Origin: CAVPMN01 sp963706425
GTDB taxonomy: Bacteria > Actinomycetota > Acidimicrobiia > Acidimicrobiales > Acidimicrobilacustridaceae
Direction: 5' to 3'
DNA length: 64,000 nt
Assembly (NCBI GenBank): GCA_963706425.1
Contig: CAVPMN010000001.1
Span: 682,001 to 746,000, forward strand
Shown: piece by piece, positions 26,118 through 34,206 of the stretch
How the letters are laid out: each line of letters begins with the position of its first letter
Numbering within the stretch: position 1 is the stretch's first letter
The notes under the pieces: generated by a model
What the model was told of the DNA's origin: nothing
The model's database searches: none
Seen by the model: the letters and a program-made list of their open reading frames with translations, nothing else
Position numbers and translations under genes: made by a program

Positions 26118-27779
26118 CTAGCGGGTCAGCAGAACACAGCCGGCAATCGGGCCACCACCCGTGGACACCACCGCCACCTCGGCATCGGCCACCTGCCGGC
26201 CGACCGCCTCCCCGCGTAGCTGAAGGCAGGCCTCGTGCAGCAACCCGAAGCCATGGAGGCGGCCGCCGCTCAACTGGCCACCGCCCGTGTTGATGGGCAG
26301 CTCGCCATCGAGCGCGATGCGTCCGTCCTCCACGAAGGGACCACCGTCGCCGTGGGGACAGAACCCGAGCGACTCGAGCCAGAACAGCACGAGGAAGCTG
26401 AAGCCGTCGTAGAGCTGGGCCACATCGACGTCGGTCGGGCCGAGATCGGTGCGGGCCCACATGGTGGCCGCCGCACCGAGCGACGCCATCGTGGTGAGGT
26501 CGGGCCACTGATGCCACGACGGGGCGAATCCGATGCCCGTGCCGATGGCATCGAACCGCACGACCGGTGCCGCGCCGTCGGCGGCGCGCTCGGCGGCGCT
26601 CACGATCACGGCGGTCGATCCGTCGACCGGCACGTCGCAGTCGAGCAGATGGATCGGCGTGGAGATCGGGCGCGACGCCAGGTAGTCGTCGAGCGACATC
26701 GGCTCGGTCATCACCGCACCGGGCGTGCGAGCCGCGTTGGCGCGCCCGTTGATGGCGACGGCGCCGGTGTGGGCGCGTGTCGTGCCGAACTGGTGTTGAT
26801 GTCGGGCCGCGTAGGGCGCCAGCCAGTTCGCCGGGGTGACCGCGTCGAAAGGGAGCAACCACTCGGTGAAGCCGGATGCCCGGCCGAAAGCGGGCGGCTC
26901 GACCACGCCGGCACGCAGCGCGGCCGAGGCGGTCGACTCCGTCGACGTCCGGTAGACGAGCACGTGGCTGCACATGCCGGCGGCCACCGCGAGCACCGCG
27001 TCGAACAGCGGTTGGAGCTGACCGGCGCCCTCGGCCCCGAGCGCGATGCCACGACAGCTCGAGTCCGAGCGCGTGGGCGACCTCGTCGGTGTGCGGGCCG
27101 GCGTACCCAGGTGGTCCGATGCCGGCGCCGGGGTAGGCGGCGATGCCGTCGATGTCCGCAAGCGTCAGGCCGGCGTCGCGGCATGCGGCCGTGGCGGCCT
27201 CGATGGTGAGGTCGAGGTCGGACCGCCACAGCGCCCGGCCGATCTCCGACTGACCGATGCCCGTGATGACCGCCTGCTGCTCGGGCCGAGGGCCACTCGA
27301 CCTGGACGAGAACGGGGAAGGACAGCCGGCCGGGCTCTGTGCGGTGGCGGGCGGGCGCGCCCGTGCCGACCCGCTGGGCGACCGGCACGCTGAACTGGTC
27401 GTCGATCTGCTCGAAGCCGACGCTGCACAGCGTCGCCGATGGCCAGCTCATCGGGGTCGCCGACGACCCGTAGGGTCAGGCGCACCTCAGGCGCGGCATC
27501 GAGCTCGACAATGGCCAGCGCAACCGGCACGGCCAGATCGGGGCGGGTGGGCTGGTGGTTGACGGTGAAGCTGTAGACCGAGCCCTCAGGGGGCACGTCG
27601 ACGTGGGTCAGCGATCGAGACCCGCACCTCGAGCACACCGGTGCCGGCGGGTGGACGACGTGCTCGCAGTCGTCGCAGCGCGGGAAGCGCAAGCGTTCGT
27701 CGCGGCAGCCCTCCCAGAACGGCGCCGACTCGGCGGTGACTTGCGGACGGGCGGGGCCGGTGAGCGCGGGGCGGGGCAC
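26118..27779 (-). CDS. DUF35 OB-fold/thiolase (SCP2-type) protein, frameshifted
   Basis: Two conserved parts run in one direction with no stop codon in any frame between them, so a fused protein of about 550 codons is the best reading. The N-terminal DUF35 part has the zinc ribbon CDDCEHVVHPPAPVCSRCGS and YSFTVNHQPT, then shifts frame near 27430 to FEQIDDQFSVPV. A thiolase start AVITGIGQSEIGRALWR appears in the third frame, and the frame shifts again near 27047 into GIALGAEGAGQLQPLFDAV. The C-terminal half has LYDGFSF, NTGGGQLSGGRLHGFG and AGCVLL. The family includes Ltp2/ChsH2-type aldolases of steroid side-chain cleavage. Confidence 0.65.
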
Positions 27780-27855
27780 GCGGCGAACGCTAGTGCGATG
27801 CCGGATCACGTCGACGAGCTGAGGCTCGACGATCGACGCCGAGTCGGCCCGTTGG

Positions 27856-28233
27856 TCAGTCGCCCGGAGCGAGCGCGGCCCGCAAGGCGTCGAGTCGCTC
27901 GGGCACCACGCGGTACCAGACCCAGGTGCCTCGCTTCTCCCGATCGACCAGGCCGGCTTCGTAGAGCACCTTGAGGTGGTGGCTCACGGTGGGCTGGCTC
28001 TTACCCACGGGCTCGACCAGATCGCACGCGCACACCTCGGCGGACGCTCGTGAGGCGATGATCGACAGCAGCCGCAGCCGGGTCGGGTCGCTCAGCGCGG
28101 CGAACGCGTGGGCCACATCGGCTGCGTCGGCGGCGTCGAGCGGGGCGTCGACCACCGACGGGCAGCACGTGTCGATCGCATCGCGGGATGGTGCGGGATC
28201 GATCCGGGTCACCGTGGTCGAGCGCTTGGCCAT
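27856..28233 (-). CDS. arsR: ArsR-family metalloid-responsive repressor
   Basis: About 125 residues from the ATG at 28233, which has AAGGAGC upstream. The HTH carries AEVCACDLVEPVGKSQPTVSHHL; its CAC matches the ELCVCDL As(III)/Sb(III) site of ArsR. An extra CC pair occurs near residue 23 (TCCPSV), as in some actinobacterial metal sensors. It is divergent from the aquaporin and arsenate reductase genes, with a clear dyad between them. It should release DNA when arsenite binds. Confidence 0.88.
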   Translation of the reverse strand: MAKRSTTVTRIDPAPSRDAIDTCCPSVVDAPLDAADAADVAHAFAALSDPTRLRLLSIIASRASAEVCACDLVEPVGKSQPTVSHHLKVLYEAGLVDREKRGTWVWYRVVPERLDALRAALAPGD

Positions 28234-28303
28234 GCCGAGCTCCTTGGCGATGGTCGACGCCGCCCGAACGCGTCGGCACACGCGGGGAAGGGCGTCTGGG
28301 ATA

Positions 28304-28347
28304 TTGACTGATGTCGATGTCCTCGGTACCGTATCGACGCTTGTCAA
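28304..28347. promoter_or_regulatory. ArsR operator, 44-bp dyad
   Basis: TTGAC-N5-TCGAT (28304-28318) and ATCGA-N5-GTCAA (28333-28347) are exact mirror halves 14 bases apart. They sit between arsR and the divergent aquaporin gene, suiting repression of both. Confidence 0.65.
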
Positions 28348-28384
28348 TGTAGCGGCTGGACGCCGCCCACCGCCCGGAGGCCCG

Positions 28385-29095
28385 ATGTCCCCCCTGCTGC
28401 GTCGCCTGCTGGCCGAGTTCGTGGGCACCGCGTTCCTCCTCGCCGTGGTGGTCGGCTCGGGCATCATGGCCACCCGACTGAGCGACGACATCGGCGTGCA
28501 GCTGCTCGCCAACTCCGCTGCCACCGCCGCCGCCCTCATCGCCCTGATCCTCGCCCTCGGGCCCATCTCAGGGGCCCACTTCAACCCGGTGGTCACCCTG
28601 GCCGACGCATGGTTCAAGGGTCTGGCTCGCCGAGAGGTGCTGCCCTACGTCGGCGCGCAGGTGTCAGGGGCGTTCGTCGGGGTGGTGATCGCCAACCTCA
28701 TGTTCGAGCTGCCCGCGGTCGAGCTGTCGACCACCACCCGATCGGGCACCGGTGTCTGGCTGGCCGAGGTGGTGGCCACGCTCGGGCTGTTGCTGGTGAT
28801 CTTCGGGGTCGTGCGCTCGGGCCGATCGTCGGCCGCCCCGTTCGCGGTCGGCGCCTACATCGGTGCGGCCTACTGGTTCACGTCGTCGACCTCGTTCGCG
28901 AACCCCGCCGTGACGATCGGCCGCATGTTCACCGACACCTTCGCCGGCATCGCCCCGTCGTCCGACCCGGCGTTCCTGGTGGCCCAGCTGGTGGGGCTCG
29001 TGGTGGCGGTGGCGCTCATCGGCGTGCTGTTCATCGACATCGAAGAGGTGGCCGACGAGATCCTCCTGCAGCACGACGACCCGACAAGGACGTGA
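28385..29095 (+). CDS. MIP-family aquaporin/aquaglyceroporin, arsenic-associated
   Basis: About 236 residues from the ATG at 28385. Six membrane segments carry the two half-helix motifs HFNPVVTLADA (NPV instead of the usual NPA) and FANPAVTIGRM. The gene lies between the divergent arsR and arsC. In several bacteria an AqpS-type channel replaces an arsenite pump: ArsC makes arsenite, which leaves through the channel. No ArsB or Acr3 pump is visible here, which supports that role. It is 4 bases from arsC. Confidence 0.88.
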   Translation: MSPLLRRLLAEFVGTAFLLAVVVGSGIMATRLSDDIGVQLLANSAATAAALIALILALGPISGAHFNPVVTLADAWFKGLARREVLPYVGAQVSGAFVGVVIANLMFELPAVELSTTTRSGTGVWLAEVVATLGLLLVIFGVVRSGRSSAAPFAVGAYIGAAYWFTSSTSFANPAVTIGRMFTDTFAGIAPSSDPAFLVAQLVGLVVAVALIGVLFIDIEEVADEILLQHDDPTRT

Positions 29096-29099
29096 AGCG

Positions 29100-29516
29100 A
29101 TGACGAAACCGACGGTGCTGTTCGTGTGCGTGCACAACGCCGGGCGATCGCAGATGGCGGCCGCCCTGCTCGATCGCCACGCCGAGGGTCGGGTCGAGGT
29201 GCTCTCCGCCGGCAGCGCGCCGGCCCATTCGCTCAACCCTGCCGTGATCGAGGCCATGTCCGAGGTGGGCATCGACCTGGTCGAGCGCGGCGCTCATCCC
29301 AAGCTGCTGTCGACCGAAGCGGTCGAAGCGGCCGATGTGGTGATCACCATGGGGTGCGGAGACGAGTGCCCCTTCTACCCCGGCAAGCGATACCTCGACT
29401 GGGAGCTCGCCGATCCGGCCGGCCAGGCCGTCGACCACGTCAGGCCGATCCGCGACGAGATCGATCGCCGGGTACAGGCTCTCCTGGCGGAGCTCCTCCC
29501 CCAAATCGGTGCGTGA
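29100..29516 (+). CDS. arsC: Arsenate reductase, LMW-phosphatase type
   Basis: A 138-residue protein with the phosphatase-like loop CVHNAGRSQ (Cys10, CX5R), GCGDECPFYPGKRYLDW and a DP motif (LADPAGQ), as in thioredoxin- or mycothiol-coupled arsenate reductases. It reduces arsenate to arsenite. Its last residues QIGA and its stop codon lie inside the left arm of a 21-bp palindrome shared with the convergent aminotransferase gene. Confidence 0.9.
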   Translation: MTKPTVLFVCVHNAGRSQMAAALLDRHAEGRVEVLSAGSAPAHSLNPAVIEAMSEVGIDLVERGAHPKLLSTEAVEAADVVITMGCGDECPFYPGKRYLDWELADPAGQAVDHVRPIRDEIDRRVQALLAELLPQIGA

Positions 29517-29549
29517 AACACCCGTATGGGGTGTTTCACGCACCGATTT
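29503..29549. repeat. Palindromic element, family B copy 1
   Basis: Perfect 21-base arms (29503-29523 and 29529-29549) around a 5-base loop; the arm contains CGGTGCGTGAAACACCC. Each arm carries the terminal codons and TGA stop of one of the two convergent genes. A second copy is at 48354-48404. Likely a bidirectional terminator. Confidence 0.85.
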
Positions 29550-30904
29550 CGCGAGTGGGGGTGAGGAGGGCGTCGACGGCGTCGGCGAAGACCTCGGTGT
29601 GGCGGTCGACGTCGGCGTCGGTGGTGGTGGGCGCCATCAGGGCCATGTTGTGGAACGGCGTGAGCAACACGCCGCGGTTCAACGCGAACAGGTGGAAGAA
29701 CGCATCGAGCTCGTGGTCGACGGCGGCCGCTGCCTCGGCACCGGTGCGAGGTGGCGGGCAGAACCAGTACTCGGCGCGGCAACCGAGCTGCTGCACGTGC
29801 CAGGGCAGGCCGTGGTGATCGATCACCCCGGCCACCCCGTCGGCCCAGCGTGCGGCGAGCGGGATGGTGTGCGCGAAGTCGTCGGCTCGCAGCGTCGATG
29901 ACAGCGTGGCTCGCATGGCGGCGACGGCCAGCGCGTTGGCGGTGAGCGTGCCACCGATGCCGCTGACGTCGGTGTCGTCGCTGGTGACGAAGCCGGCCAG
30001 GCGTTCGGCCACGTCGGCCGTCATCCCGTAGGCGGCGGCTGGGATGCCTCCGGCGAGCGGCTTGCCGACGGTGAGCAGATCGGGAGCCAGCGCGTGCTCC
30101 CGCGTGTAGCCACCGGGGCCGGCGCACAGCGTGTGGGTCTCGTCGATGATCAGCAAGGTGCCCGTGTCGCGGGTGATCGCGCGCAACCGGTCATGGAATC
30201 CGGGCTCGGGCAACACGATGCCGATGTTGGTCAGCGCCGGTTCGGCCAGCACACATGCGACATCGCCGGAAGCGAGCGCTGCTTCGAGCGACGGCCACGT
30301 CGTTGAACTCGACCACCTTGGTGGTGAGCGCCGGATCGACGGCTGGCCCGATGCTGCCCGGCCGCGCGACGACCCGCCCCTCCTCGTCGAGCACGGCGAA
30401 GGTCTCGTCGACCGTGCCGTGGTAGCACCAGTCGAAGACGAGGATCTTGTCGCGGCCGGTGAGGTGCCGCGCCAGGCGGATCGCGAACCGGTTGGCATCG
30501 GTGGCGGTCATGGCCAGCTGCCAGGTGGGGAGGCCGAACCGGCGGCTCAACTCCCCCGCCACCCAGATCGAGTCCTCGGTGGGCAGCATCGCCGTGACCC
30601 CTCTGGGCGCCTGCTCGGCGATGGCGGCGACCGTGGCCGCCGGCGCGTGACCCGTCATCGCCCCGGTGTCGCCGAGGCAGAAGTCGACGTAGGTGCGCCC
30701 GTCCACATCGGTGAACGACGAGCCTGAGGCCTCGGACACGAACACAGGGAACGGCCCGGGCCAACGGCGCATCCAGTTCATCGGCACGCCACCGAGGAGG
30801 TGCTCGCCCGCGGCCTCGAAGAGGGTTTGCGACCGAGGGTGGTCGCGGACGAAACGCTCCGACTCCGCCCGATGCAACTCGAGGAGGTGACGGCGGTCGA
30901 TCAC
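29536..30904 (-). CDS. Class III PLP aminotransferase, GSA-aminomutase-like (frameshifted)
   Basis: About 455 codons with one frame break near 30298. The N-terminal part has YVDFCLGDTGAMTGHAP and WCYHGTVDETF; the C-terminal part has LLIIDETHT and the PLP lysine in TVGKPLAGGIPAAAYG. It resembles glutamate-1-semialdehyde aminomutase and other class III aminotransferases. Dropping one G in GTGGCC near 30298 joins the two parts as FNDVPSLEAAL. Its last residues EIGA come from the palindrome at the arsC junction. It ends 3 bases after the KstR-like gene stop, in the same direction. Confidence 0.8.
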
Positions 30905-30907
30905 GGC

Positions 30908-31501
30908 TCAGCCGAACTGGTCGAGCATGAGGTGGGCCGCCGAGTCGAGCTCGTCGCCCGCCTCGGCGATGCCGACCCAGCCGTTCACCCAGCCCACGAG
31001 CGACGAGTACCACACGTGGCCGAGGGCCCTCGTGATGCGGGCCTGGAGCACCGGGTCGAAGTCGTCGGGAAAGGCGAGCCCCTGGATGTCGTCCATGACG
31101 ATGCCCACCTCGCGCTGGCACTCGGTGACCTTCGCGTCGCTGGACGACAGCGCGGTGATCACCGCGGCCGAGAGCTTCGGCTCCTTCTCCATGGCCCGCG
31201 TGGCCCGACGCAGGACGTCGACCACCCGCGCGGCCGTCGAGTCGCCCTTGGGTGGACGCACGTTGACGCGACGTTCGAGGTCGCGGGCCCACTCGACCAA
31301 CGCCGCCGCGAGCAGGTGGTCCTTCGACGAGAAGTAGCGGTAGATGGTGCCGAGCGCCACGTTGGCCCGGGCGGCGACGTCGCGCATCTGCACGGCGTCG
31401 TAGCCTCCCTCGGCACCGAGCTCGAGCGCGGCTTCGAGGACGCGTTGGCGACGAGCCGCTTGGCTCTTGGTGAGCTGATCGGTGGCAGTCGTCTCGGACA
31501 T
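30908..31501 (-). CDS. kstR: KstR-like TetR-family repressor
   Basis: A 197-residue TetR protein. The HTH region GGYDAVQMRDVAARANVALG and GTIYRYFSSKDHLLAAAL closely resemble what I recall of mycobacterial KstR (GGYEAVQMRAVADRADVAVG and TLYRYFPSKVHLL). KstR represses sterol catabolism and responds to a CoA thioester of a sterol metabolite. It lies 27 bases after the acyl-CoA dehydrogenase gene in the same direction, so it is probably cotranscribed from the promoter with the KstR-type palindrome at 32758 and thus autoregulated. I rate the KstR identity high but it rests on remembered sequence. Confidence 0.75.
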   Translation of the reverse strand: MSETTATDQLTKSQAARRQRVLEAALELGAEGGYDAVQMRDVAARANVALGTIYRYFSSKDHLLAAALVEWARDLERRVNVRPPKGDSTAARVVDVLRRATRAMEKEPKLSAAVITALSSSDAKVTECQREVGIVMDDIQGLAFPDDFDPVLQARITRALGHVWYSSLVGWVNGWVGIAEAGDELDSAAHLMLDQFG

Positions 31502-31528
31502 GGCGCTCCGGCGAGGTTAGTGGTGGCC

Positions 31529-32749
31529 CTAGGCGCGGCCCGGGACTGCCCGGTCAGGTCGAGGCTCGGACGGCAGGCCGAGCACCCGTTCGCCGATGAT
31601 GTTGCGCTGCACTTCGTTGGTGCCCCCGGCGATCCCGCTGTGCGGTGCCCAAAGGAAGCGGTAGCCGAAGTAGCCCGACCACTCGCCGTTCTCACCGGTG
31701 AGCATGCCCTCGGCGCCCATCAACCGTTTGGCCAGGCCGGTGGTGCGCCGCAGGAAGCGGCCGTAGACGAGCTTGAGCACGGACGTCTCGGGCCCCGGCG
31801 CTTCGCCCCGACTCAACGCGGTCTGCATGCGGTAGCCGAGGTAGTCGAGCAATGCCGCGTCGGTGTGCACGAGCGCGAGCTCTTGGCGCACATCGGGATC
31901 GTCCTCGAGACCGCGCGACCGGGCGAGCGCGACCAGACCGATGAGGTCGTCGTCAGACGACGCACTGCCGATCATGTTCCGCTCGTTGGCGAGGGTGTGC
32001 ATGGCAGCGCGCCAACCCTGGTTGATGCCGGCCTCGCCCCCGAGGACGTTGTCGGCGGGGATGCGGACGTCGGTGAGGAAGACCTCGCTGAAATGCGAAT
32101 CGCCGGTCATCTGACGCAGCGGTCGGATCTCGATGCCAGGCGTGGCCATGTCGAGGAGGAAGTAGGTGATGCCGCGATGCTTCGGAACATCGGGATCGGT
32201 GCGGGCCAGCAGGATGCCCCATTGGGAACGATCGGCGCTCGACGTCCACACCTTCTGACCGTTGACCACCCACTCGTCGCCGTCGCGCACGGCGCGGGTC
32301 GACAGCCCGGCGAGATCGGAGCCGGCGCCCGGCTCGCTGAAGAGCTGGCACCATTCCTCGTCACCGCAGAGCATGGCCTCGAGGTGACGATCCTTCTGGG
32401 CCTGGGTGCCGAACTCGAGGATCGCCGGGCCCACCATCGTGTGGGCCACCGCGAACGTGCCCGTGTGTACGCCGTAGTTGGCCATCTCCTGGGCGAAGAT
32501 CAGCTCCTGCATGGTGGTGCCACCGCGCCCACCGAACTCCTTCGGGTAGCTGACCCCGGCCCAGCCGGCGTCGAACAGCCGCCGCTGCCACGCCCGGCTG
32601 CGGGCACCCAGCAGGTTCCAGTCGGCATCGAGCTCGAAGAACCCCCGCGAGAAGTCATCGGCATGACCTTTGGGGATGGCGTGCTCGTCGAGCCATGCGC
32701 GCGCCTCCGCCCGAAAGGCCGCTTCTTCGGGGGAATCGTCGAAGTCCAC
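31529..32749 (-). CDS. Acyl-CoA dehydrogenase (FadE-type), KstR-linked
   Basis: About 406 residues from a GTG at 32749 (DFDDSPEEAAFRAEARAWL follows). Key regions are WCQLFSEPGAGSDLAG, VNGQKVWTSSADRSQWG and GIAGGTNEVQRNIIGERVLGLP. It is paralogous to the dehydrogenase at 11612. A KstR-type palindrome lies 9 bases upstream of the start, and the regulator gene follows 27 bases downstream, so the pair forms an autoregulated unit. It probably acts on a steroid or isoprenoid side-chain acyl-CoA. Confidence 0.9.
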   Translation of the reverse strand: MDFDDSPEEAAFRAEARAWLDEHAIPKGHADDFSRGFFELDADWNLLGARSRAWQRRLFDAGWAGVSYPKEFGGRGGTTMQELIFAQEMANYGVHTGTFAVAHTMVGPAILEFGTQAQKDRHLEAMLCGDEEWCQLFSEPGAGSDLAGLSTRAVRDGDEWVVNGQKVWTSSADRSQWGILLARTDPDVPKHRGITYFLLDMATPGIEIRPLRQMTGDSHFSEVFLTDVRIPADNVLGGEAGINQGWRAAMHTLANERNMIGSASSDDDLIGLVALARSRGLEDDPDVRQELALVHTDAALLDYLGYRMQTALSRGEAPGPETSVLKLVYGRFLRRTTGLAKRLMGAEGMLTGENGEWSGYFGYRFLWAPHSGIAGGTNEVQRNIIGERVLGLPSEPRPDRAVPGRA

Positions 32750-32757
32750 CCCAGAAA

Positions 32758-32771
32758 TGTAACGCGTTCTA
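32758..32771. promoter_or_regulatory. KstR-like operator in divergent promoter
   Basis: TGTAACGCGTTCTA fits TNNAACNNGTTNNA. It lies 9 bases from the acyl-CoA dehydrogenase start and 36 bases from the divergent DUF983 start, so it could control both. Confidence 0.7.
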
Positions 32772-32806
32772 GTTGTGGCGCCCCGAGCCGGGGCCAGACT
32801 GAGGCC

Positions 32807-33226
32807 ATGGAGCAGGCCCCGACCGACGATCGCAGTGCGATGCCGAGCACCACCACGATGCTGCTTCGTGCGTGCTCCAAGCGCTGCCCGATCTGCGGCC
32901 AGGGCCATCTGTTCCGCCGGTGGTTCACGCTCATCGAGCGCTGTCCGCGGTGCGGACTGCGGTTCGAGCGCATCGAAGGTCATTGGACGGGCGATCTCGG
33001 CATCAACACCATCGTGAGCTTCGGCGCGCTGCTCGTGACGTTGTTCGTCGGCATCTTCGCCACCTATCCCGACATCCCTGCCGTCCCGCTGCTGGTGGCC
33101 GCCATCGGGGTGGCCGCCATCGTGCCGATCGTGTTCTTCCCGTTCTCGAAGACGATCTGGCTGGCGCTCGATCTCATGATGCGACCGCTCGAGCCCGGAG
33201 AGGTGACTGGCCCGCCGTTCGGCTAG
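32807..33226 (+). CDS. DUF983 zinc-ribbon membrane protein, paralogue 2
   Basis: About 139 residues from the ATG at 32807. The zinc ribbon reads CPICGQGHLFRRW and CPRCGLRFERIEGHWTGD, followed by two membrane segments and SKTIWLALDLMMRPLEPGE. It is clearly a paralogue of the protein at 15664. It is divergent from the KstR-linked dehydrogenase, sharing its operator. The function of DUF983 is unknown; the repeated link to acyl-CoA dehydrogenases hints at a lipid-related role. Confidence 0.82.
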   Translation: MEQAPTDDRSAMPSTTTMLLRACSKRCPICGQGHLFRRWFTLIERCPRCGLRFERIEGHWTGDLGINTIVSFGALLVTLFVGIFATYPDIPAVPLLVAAIGVAAIVPIVFFPFSKTIWLALDLMMRPLEPGEVTGPPFG

Positions 33227-33235
33227 GAATCACCT

Positions 33236-34054
33236 GTGCATCCCCGTCTGTCCGTGAGTCAGGTCTCGAGCCGTGACTGGTCGATCGACGACGACCTCGG
33301 GTTCTACGACGAAGTCGGCATCGACGCCATCGGGGTGTCGTTCGCCAAGCTGGCCGCCACCGACGATCCGATCGCCGCCGCAGAGCGCATCCGTGACTCC
33401 GGTCGGCGGGTCACCGATCTGGTTGCACCGAGCCCGTTCACCCTCCACGACCCCGACCGCTGGAGCGAACAACGCGAACAGGCGGGGGCGATCATGGACG
33501 TGGCCGCCGTCCTCGGGCCCGACCACCTCGTCGTCACCACCGGCGGGGCGGGGCCGCTCACCTGGGAGCGCGCCGCCGACGCCTTGGAGGAGACCATCAC
33601 CCCGATGGTGCTCGAGGCACGGCGGGCCGAGCTGCGGCTGCTCGTCACCCACACCGAACCGCTCCGGGTCGATGTCGGATTCGTCCACACCCTTCGCGAC
33701 GCCGTCGAGCTGGCGTGGCGGCTCGACGCCGGGGTGGGCATGGACATCGGCGCGTGCTGGGCCGAACGCAACCTGCACGGCACCATCGCGGCAGGCATCG
33801 ACGCCATCGAGCTCGTGCAGGTGAGCGATTTCGCCATCGGCACCCGGTGCACACCCGATCGGGTCGTGCCCGGTGACGGTGACATCCCGCTCGGCCGGAT
33901 CGTCGGCAGCCTGCTCGAAGCCGGCTATGCCGGCCCGTTCTCGCTCGCGGTGGTCGGCCCCCGCATCGACGACGAGGGCTACCGATCGGCCATCACCCGC
34001 TCGTTGCAGGTCATGGGCGAGCTGATCGACGACCTGGTCGACCCTTCGGACTGA
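33236..34054 (+). CDS. TIM-barrel sugar isomerase/endonuclease IV-like protein
   Basis: A 272-residue protein with a GTG start at 33236, 9 bases after the DUF983 stop. Segments SVSQVSSRDWSIDDDLGFYD, VVTTGGAGPLTWERA, LLVTHTEPLR, VGMDIGACWAERNL and VQVSDFAIGTR fit the AP-endonuclease 2/xylose-isomerase-like barrel, with metal ligands likely among E, D, H in the latter strands. It probably isomerises or epimerises a sugar or polyol. It may be cotranscribed with the DUF983 gene. Confidence 0.7.
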   Translation: MHPRLSVSQVSSRDWSIDDDLGFYDEVGIDAIGVSFAKLAATDDPIAAAERIRDSGRRVTDLVAPSPFTLHDPDRWSEQREQAGAIMDVAAVLGPDHLVVTTGGAGPLTWERAADALEETITPMVLEARRAELRLLVTHTEPLRVDVGFVHTLRDAVELAWRLDAGVGMDIGACWAERNLHGTIAAGIDAIELVQVSDFAIGTRCTPDRVVPGDGDIPLGRIVGSLLEAGYAGPFSLAVVGPRIDDEGYRSAITRSLQVMGELIDDLVDPSD

Positions 34055-34206
34055 GCGCTGGCCGGCCTGAACGCCAGCCGGCCCGGATCGCCGCGTGGGG
34101 AAAGTTCCGGATTTTGGTCTGGAGAACCGCCAGGAGCTGCCGATAGAGATGTCAGTGTCCCCCGTCGGGGCGATCACCCGTACGCCGCGAAGGCGGAGGT
34201 AGACGA

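Noticed and set aside
26114..26136. TGTTCT-N11-AGAACA inverted repeat near the LLM start
   Set aside because: Half-sites look like the KstR core but the spacing is wrong, and it overlaps the thiolase 3' end, so chance is likely.
30800..33226. An 808-codon rightward frame ending in DUF983
   Set aside because: The part before 32807 is antisense to kstR and the dehydrogenase; the DUF983 motif and a proper ATG mark the true start.
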